Source: Propionibacteriaceae bacterium (GTDB taxonomy: Bacteria; Actinomycetota; Actinomycetes; Propionibacteriales; Propionibacteriaceae). From it: 27,895 nt of DNA. The notes under the pieces are model-generated. The model made no database searches and was not told the DNA's origin. It saw nothing but the letters and a program-made list of their open reading frames with translations. The stretch is taken from the NCBI GenBank assembly GCA_031254155.1, contig JAIRVA010000203.1, forward strand, positions 1 through 27,895. Direction: 5' to 3'. The position numbers and the translations under genes were made by a program. Shown here piece after piece: positions 23,901 to 27,895 of this stretch; position 1 is the stretch's first letter, and the number at the start of each line of letters is the position of its first letter.

Positions 23901-24107
23901 GGCCAGGTCGGGCAAACCGGGGACGTGTTGGCCACGACCCAGGCGACGGTCGCCACGTACGGGGCAGCCCGTTCGGCGGACACCCGCGAAGCCACACTCC
24001 ACGCCGCCTGGTTCGACCAGGCCATGGCCCGCGTCGCGGACTACCATCCGTTCACGGATGCGCCGGACCCGGCGTTGACCGTGTTCCTCTACCAGATCAA
24101 CGGATAG
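20961..24107 (+). CDS. Large exported helical (coiled-coil) protein, unknown function
   Basis: This 1048-residue protein matches no family I know. The basic start (GKHGRRAR) and the hydrophobic MGTVLTVVAVSVAAYA stretch form a signal peptide or anchor. Residues to about 270 are rich in Val/Thr/Ser and beta-like. From about 270 on it is mostly Ala/Thr/Asp helices in heptad-like runs (QLREALDFMDAVHTALQGDV, TARTDSDAVQQGLADSFAAL). Cysteines come in a few spaced pairs (VCTATPAGERTLVC), fitting disulfides outside the membrane. ATG 20961 lies 10 nt after GGGGAG; the frame is open from 20823 without a better start. It is first in an operon with a receptor lipoprotein and a kinase, 7 nt before the next gene. 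It may be a surface stalk or a secreted substrate. Confidence 0.75.
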   Translation: MVVAGSAGKHGRRARMGTVLTVVAVSVAAYASVPMSPVSVAASTPVFRSVSVTVGSAGQITGVTQSVVSTDETTGAPSDESTAVTPVEATGELPVRVQTAWWAGGKSGTDLAEVRGVSGRVTIQVTVENVTGEPAIVAYEADGRRYERQAVVAVPLTVSASTILRGVSAGSVVTTGSGSELVTDGILSVDSTGVVSVQWARWLAPPVLSATASFTVVVDTTSFVPPSFDLVVQPGLVTDSSVEALLERGLGTDAATATVEASTVGLVSKVDAQLREALDFMDAVHTALQGDVSQLSREVVAELAASSQTVLGHVQATRAELDAIQASAESGLGVAVSQAEAGVTVLLASLDTVLGSTAVVPVVTGAVVDGCTVTLPTLAADEPVTVTSAVYVLGAQMRTLADTFAAQTPGDVLAAGPDCRTVLREAVTAGIGDPGDVASPDGQAVCTATPAGERTLVCGLTVAEATVADQFAAVTNAVRDRVEAWQGTLGVGQLMAALGPDGLTTALTAVRDQARQAASLASGTVLPELRTWLAETRTLVDTAETRVTAARTALDTVTADVGAIRAAYDEVAALVDPAAPLSADGVLRTGGDVAALVGDVAARSGTLVTTGAWFDAAGFTTALDTLVATSNTAAPGSCVVTWANGVDAASTATDVEAALGLLAVPGCGARTVAAAAQQAVAGYETTVQELSATYTDVASLGGYMTRITTATAGLGTALATVEGLLDDPADPLPAVLAAFYTPDPANPAGGTGLLADLAAQVDQIGALLDPVTPGDLAQLAAAVAALAALADQVWPDDTIQALATPADCPDADPVLPTATGQAVVVLANHLYCADSRLAAALDAVDADIAAAATTAGTVVRTVSDRLAAVRAATTTQIDTLSDGLVAVLDEQRTTAVDTALTAITDARSATTERLQAMLAQYGMATDQVVASLTEAMTAARTDSDAVQQGLADSFAALVANLGGADPSNRSGLIGKLYGITGQVGQTGDVLATTQATVATYGAARSADTREATLHAAWFDQAMARVADYHPFTDAPDPALTVFLYQING

Positions 24108-24114
24108 GAACCGT

Positions 24115-25374
24115 ATGCGCATCTACACCAGGACGGCCCTGGTCCTCCTGGGTCTCACGGTCGTCACCGGACTCACCGGATGCACACACCCGGACCCAGG
24201 GCCGACACCGGCCCCGGCACCCGCGTACCCGCAGTCCGTCGCTTTAGCCGTGTCCGCTGGGATGCCCCAACCAGTCCGGATCGGGCTCGTGGTACCCCCG
24301 GTCGAAGGGGAAGGATCACCCTACCGTCTGATGACAGAGGGTGCGGGTATCGCCGTGTACCGGTTCGCCCTGTCCGGCGCCCACGTCGAGTTGGTGACCG
24401 TGTTGGACGACGGGACAGCAGACGGCGCGGCCAACGCGATGCGGTCTCTGGTCAGCGAAGGGGTGGCGGGTGTCGTGATGGCGTCAACCGGCGGCCACAC
24501 GAGCACTGCGCTCACAGTGGCCGCTGCTGCGGGTGTGCCGGTGGTCATGACGTACGGGCAACCGCCCACACCCGTGGACGGGGTGTGGTCGCTTGCCCCG
24601 ACCCGGTCCCAGGTCACTGCGGCACTGCGCACCACGCTCCGCGACGCGGGCGCGTCCCGCCCCGCCCTCGTGTCGACCGGCGAGAATCCGCTGGACGTCC
24701 CCGCTGTCACCCGGTTCTCCCCGGACGACCCGGCTGGGGTGGCGGCGGCGGTCCTCACCCAGGTGGAGGCCCTGTTTGTGGACTCGGTCATCATCGACGC
24801 GCCCGCCGACACCCAGGCCCGGCTAGTCTCAGCCCTGCAAACCGGGCTCGCTGACCGGCAGATCCCGATCCTGCTCACCCCGGAAGCGTTGACCCCCGTG
24901 TTCGCCCAGACACTAGCCAGCACCGGGACCGTGGCCAGCGGGTTGACCACCGTCGGGGTCGACACCGGCGATCTGGCCAGTCTGGGCCGGGGCGGCCGCG
25001 CCGACGCGGCAGCCGGGTTCTTCGCCGCACTCCGCCTCGCCGCGAACGACCCCGCCTGCCGCAACATCTACCACGACGACACGTGCGCCGCCGGGACCGC
25101 ATACGCCGACATCACCTCCCACGATGCGGTCGTCGTACTCGTCCGCGCCGCCGAACACGCCGCCTCCACGGACCCCTCAGCCGTGCGCACCGCGCTTGGC
25201 ACCCTCCAGTTGACCGCTGCCGACGGGCTGGCCGGGCCGCCCCTGGACTTCACCGCCCCCACCCTGGTCGCCAACGATACGGTCGTCGCACTCTATTCGA
25301 CCACCACGAACCCCGGTGTGCGTCCCCCTACCAGTGACACCCCGTGCCTGTACTGGTTTGCCGGGACACCATGA
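24115..25374 (+). CDS. Periplasmic-binding-fold lipoprotein (branched-chain amino-acid receptor type)
   Basis: This 419-residue lipoprotein has lipobox LTGC with Cys23, followed by a Pro-rich linker. The body follows the type I binding-protein (Peripla_BP_6, LivJ-like) fold: PVRIGLVVPPVEGEGSPYRL, a helix with GAGIAVYRFALSGAHVELV, then GVAGVVMASTGGHTSTALTVAAAAGVPVVMTYG, where ligand loops lie. In the second lobe come ARLVSALQTGLADRQIPILL and a DAVVVLVRAAEHA helix near the end. Four late cysteines (ACRN, DTCAAG, TPCLYW) could form disulfides. No ABC permease or ATPase is nearby; the downstream partner is a membrane kinase with an ATGA overlap, so it may sense a ligand for signalling. Confidence 0.8.
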   Translation: MRIYTRTALVLLGLTVVTGLTGCTHPDPGPTPAPAPAYPQSVALAVSAGMPQPVRIGLVVPPVEGEGSPYRLMTEGAGIAVYRFALSGAHVELVTVLDDGTADGAANAMRSLVSEGVAGVVMASTGGHTSTALTVAAAAGVPVVMTYGQPPTPVDGVWSLAPTRSQVTAALRTTLRDAGASRPALVSTGENPLDVPAVTRFSPDDPAGVAAAVLTQVEALFVDSVIIDAPADTQARLVSALQTGLADRQIPILLTPEALTPVFAQTLASTGTVASGLTTVGVDTGDLASLGRGGRADAAAGFFAALRLAANDPACRNIYHDDTCAAGTAYADITSHDAVVVLVRAAEHAASTDPSAVRTALGTLQLTAADGLAGPPLDFTAPTLVANDTVVALYSTTTNPGVRPPTSDTPCLYWFAGTP

Positions 25375-27377
25375 CCGGGGCTATTCGCCGGGCGTTGGGC
25401 AGCCGGTACGAACTCGTGGACCAGATCGGACAAGGCGCATCCGGTGTCGTGTGGCGGGTCTGGGACCGCCGTGACCAGAAACCCGTCGCCGCGAAACTCC
25501 TGTGGCCCCACTACGCCCACGACCCGGAAGTCTTGACCCGGTTCGTCCGGGAACGCACCCTCCTCACCAGCCTGCACCACCCCAACATTGTGGGCGTCAC
25601 CGACCTGGTCGTCGAAGGCGACGACTTGGCCATCATCATGGACTTGGTGGACGGTCCCAGCCTCGCCACCCTCCTCACCACCCAGCCCACCCTCGCCCCC
25701 GCCGACGCGGTCGCGTACGTGGCGGTCGTGCTGGACGCGCTCGCGTACGCGCATAGTCAAGGCATCCTGCACCGGGATGTGAAACCCGACAACATCCTCC
25801 TCGCCACCCCCGGACCCCACCACCCGGCAGACATCCGTCTGGCCGACTTCGGCATCGCCCGCCTCACCCACGACACCACAACCGGAACCGAGACGATCGG
25901 CACCCCCTACTATATGGCCCCCGAACTCGCCGCGTACGGCAAATCCGGGCCCGAAACCGACGTGTACGCGGCCGGGATCGTCCTCTACCAGCTGATCGCC
26001 GGACGCACCCCGTACGCCGGCGACGGCACCGGGACCACCATCGCACTCCGCCACCTCCACTCCGCCCCGCCCCGCCTCCCCGTCCCCACACCGTTGTGGA
26101 CGGTCATCGACACGATGCTCGCCAAAAACCCTGCCCACCGGCTCACCGCCGCCGACACCGCCCATACCCTGCGGGCACTCACCCCCCAGGATCTCGGCAC
26201 CACCCCGCTCCCCGCCCAACCCCAACCCGACCAGTGGGAGACGGCGGAGGATGAGCTTCCGCCGAAAGCGGAGGTGGAAGCGATCCTCGGCTACCAGCCG
26301 GTGACGCAGACGGTGGGTGCGCGTCTTGGCGTGGAGACGGACATCCGGGCGCGTTCTCCGATACGTCCCGCGAGTCCGCCCGCCGGTCCGGACCCGGTGG
26401 TCCCGGACGAGTCGGGCCAGACGTACGTGAAAGCGGTCCCAGTCCCGGCTACCCGTTCCGTACTAGTGGTGCCGTCGCCGTCCCGGTCGAAGAAGGTCCC
26501 GGTGATTGTCGGTACGGGTGTGGGGGTGCTCGTGGTGACGGTGCTCGTCTTGTGGCTGACGGGGGTGTTCACTGGTGGGGGTCCGGTAGAGCGGGGTCCG
26601 GTGACGACGGTGGCGGCCCATGTGACGGGGAACACGTCGCCGAGTGGGTTGCGTCTGGATTTCGACGCCCGGTACGACGAGACGGCTGACGCGACCCGTT
26701 TGACGGTGTCACTGTCGGCGACCCCAGCGAGCGGGTTGACTGGTGATGTTCTCCTTGATCTGCCACCGCTCGGCGACGGTGCGTGCCCCCAGGTGACCGC
26801 CGACCCGCCGGTGGTGGTGGAGCGGTTGAAGGCTTCCACGGACGGGTTCACCGGCGTGTGCGCCCACAAACTCGTTGGCGTGCAGGTGGGCGCGGGGGCG
26901 ACCGTCCGGGCCGGTCTGCTGGTCGGGGTGGACTTGTACGCCGACGGGGGGCCGCCCGACGACTATTCCCAGTGGTTGGAGGCGGTGAACCGGACGACCA
27001 GTGATGATCTGCGGGCGATCACGGGTACGAGTTTCCCGTTGCAGCGGGTCACCGGTCTCACCGTGGACGCGGCCCCGGTCACGTTGACTGCGGTGGATGG
27101 CACTCCGGTGCCGTACACGGTGTGGGCGCAATGGCTGGGCGGGGGGACGGCCACCCAGGTTCTGTCTTCGGAGACGATCACGGGAATGGAGACCACACTC
27201 CTGCTCGCTGTGACGGGTGGGACGGGTCTGGCCGGGGTGGGTGTGGACGTGTGTGACGCGGCGGGCAAGACGGGTATCCGGATCCTGGCCCGGCAACCGG
27301 TGGACCGGTGTGCCCTCCAGGTCCGGGTGGGGGCGCTCACGGCTCCGACGACCACGTTCCCGATCATGATGCGCTGA
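25371..27377 (+). CDS. Membrane Ser/Thr protein kinase (PknB-like) with extracytoplasmic domain
   Basis: This 668-residue kinase has three parts. The kinase domain (residues 13-275) is complete: glycine loop IGQGASGVVW, Lys42, HRDVKPDN with catalytic Asp136, DFG at 159-161, GTPYYMAPE and DVYAAGIVLYQLIAG. A Pro/Ser/Thr-rich juxtamembrane stretch (about 280-375) with several possible phosphosites follows. The transmembrane helix (about 377-398, IVGTGVGVLVVTVLVLWLTG) leads to a ~270-residue outer domain that is beta-rich and has no PASTA repeats. Cysteines in CPQ, VCAHK, VCDAAG and RCALQ suggest disulfides. The start overlaps the lipoprotein stop. It probably phosphorylates the FHA protein next door or an FHA ligand. 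Confidence 0.93.
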   Translation: MTGAIRRALGSRYELVDQIGQGASGVVWRVWDRRDQKPVAAKLLWPHYAHDPEVLTRFVRERTLLTSLHHPNIVGVTDLVVEGDDLAIIMDLVDGPSLATLLTTQPTLAPADAVAYVAVVLDALAYAHSQGILHRDVKPDNILLATPGPHHPADIRLADFGIARLTHDTTTGTETIGTPYYMAPELAAYGKSGPETDVYAAGIVLYQLIAGRTPYAGDGTGTTIALRHLHSAPPRLPVPTPLWTVIDTMLAKNPAHRLTAADTAHTLRALTPQDLGTTPLPAQPQPDQWETAEDELPPKAEVEAILGYQPVTQTVGARLGVETDIRARSPIRPASPPAGPDPVVPDESGQTYVKAVPVPATRSVLVVPSPSRSKKVPVIVGTGVGVLVVTVLVLWLTGVFTGGGPVERGPVTTVAAHVTGNTSPSGLRLDFDARYDETADATRLTVSLSATPASGLTGDVLLDLPPLGDGACPQVTADPPVVVERLKASTDGFTGVCAHKLVGVQVGAGATVRAGLLVGVDLYADGGPPDDYSQWLEAVNRTTSDDLRAITGTSFPLQRVTGLTVDAAPVTLTAVDGTPVPYTVWAQWLGGGTATQVLSSETITGMETTLLLAVTGGTGLAGVGVDVCDAAGKTGIRILARQPVDRCALQVRVGALTAPTTTFPIMMR

Positions 27378-27394
27378 CTGGAAAGGCTACGTGA

Positions 27395-27895
27395 ATGAAG
27401 CTCAGGCTGGATGTCGAAACCCCGGACGGGTCGTCGGTGCCGGTGACGGTGACAGCGGAGGGTACGGCGACGGTGGCGGACGTGGCGGGCGTGGTGTGGG
27501 CGGGCATGACGGGGGTCCCCGCTGACCCAGGCCAACCGGTGACGTTGCAGGTCATGGCCGAGGACCGGCATGAGGTGACAACCCTGCCGGGCCGGTCCCT
27601 GTTGTGGGACACCGTGGTGTGTTCCGGCCAGCGGGTGCGGGTCGTGCCGTACGCGACGCCGACCGGGGGCGGTGGTACGACGGCCGGGTGGTTGCGGGTG
27701 ATTTCCGGGCCGGACGCGGGCAAATCGTTCGCGTTGCGGGCCGGGTCGCAGGTGATCGGCCGGGACACGGGCTGTGACATTGTGCTCGCCGACCAGCAGG
27801 TGTCGCGGCGGTATGCCCGGCTGACCATGGGCCCCCTGGTGGTGGAGGTCGCCGATCTGAACTCGTCCAATGGTGTGGTGGTGGGTGACACTCTC
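27395..27895 (+). CDS. FHA-domain protein, 5' part (cut by window end), possible FtsK/EssC-like or T7SS component
   Basis: The frame is open to the last base (167 codons seen). Residues 1-85 (MKLRLDVETPDGSSVPVTVT and on) are a beta-rich module that could be ubiquitin-like, as at the start of FHA-FtsK/SpoIIIE secretion ATPases. A GGGG linker leads to an FHA domain (about 98-167): GPDAGKSFAL, GR at 122-123, VSRRYAR at 136-142 and NSSNG at 156-160. FHA domains bind phosphothreonine. The normally conserved His of SRRHAR is Tyr140. The start follows a GGAAAGG site. It lies 17 nt after the kinase gene, so it is a natural kinase partner. The rest of the protein is needed to name it. Confidence 0.8.
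   Translation, partial: MKLRLDVETPDGSSVPVTVTAEGTATVADVAGVVWAGMTGVPADPGQPVTLQVMAEDRHEVTTLPGRSLLWDTVVCSGQRVRVVPYATPTGGGGTTAGWLRVISGPDAGKSFALRAGSQVIGRDTGCDIVLADQQVSRRYARLTMGPLVVEVADLNSSNGVVVGDTL

Overview
This is a high-GC actinobacterial chromosome segment. The evidence is GC-rich codon use, a tmRNA whose tag reads ADTVRTDFALAA (the ALAA-ending actinobacterial type), a DinB/DUF664 protein, likely leaderless promoters (TANNNT 6-7 nt before the start codon), and a kinase/FHA pair. I cannot fix the genus.

Left part (1-7050): the 3' end of an alpha/beta-hydrolase gene faces a tmRNA gene (ssrA) on the minus strand. Behind ssrA is a minus-strand sugar operon: ROK regulator, BadF/NagK-type sugar kinase, lipoprotein binding protein, two ABC permeases and a double-SIS sugar-phosphate isomerase/deaminase. 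It reads as an amino-sugar uptake and catabolism unit that borrows its ATPase from elsewhere. The stop codon of its last gene lies inside the -10 box of the ssrA promoter.

Middle (7051-14040): argG and hisE overlap on the plus strand. hisG, which often adjoins hisE in actinobacteria, is 4.5 kb away. Between them lie a minus-strand PemK/MazF-type toxin-antitoxin pair, a four-gene osmoprotectant (OpuB/ProU-type) ABC operon, and a divergent DinB-like gene. The last two share a strikingly symmetrical promoter region.

tRNA cluster and island (14488-20651): tRNA-Gly(GCC), Cys(GCA), Val(GAC) and Val(CAC) are followed by a compact integrative element of about 5.8 kb. It is bounded by a 32-bp perfect direct repeat of the tRNA-Val(CAC) 3' end. 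It encodes a tyrosine integrase, an excisionase-like HTH protein, a small unknown protein and a P-loop ATPase, but no recognisable conjugation gene. Its left third is largely gene-free and full of hairpins, with a GTACCCC motif cluster and a DinD/BRO-like antirepressor relic. An array of degenerate ~60-90 bp repeats separates int from xis. A 47-nt module occurs at both element ends and once more outside attR.

Right part (20652-27895): a tightly packed plus-strand operon encodes a 1048-residue exported helical protein, a lipoprotein with a periplasmic-binding (branched-chain amino-acid receptor) fold, a membrane Ser/Thr kinase with its own extracytoplasmic domain, and the start of an FHA protein with a possible ubiquitin-like N-terminus (type VII secretion/FtsK-like architecture), cut by the window end. 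No ABC permease accompanies the receptor. This looks like a sensing and phospho-signalling system tied to the cell surface, and it is the best candidate for an undescribed system here.
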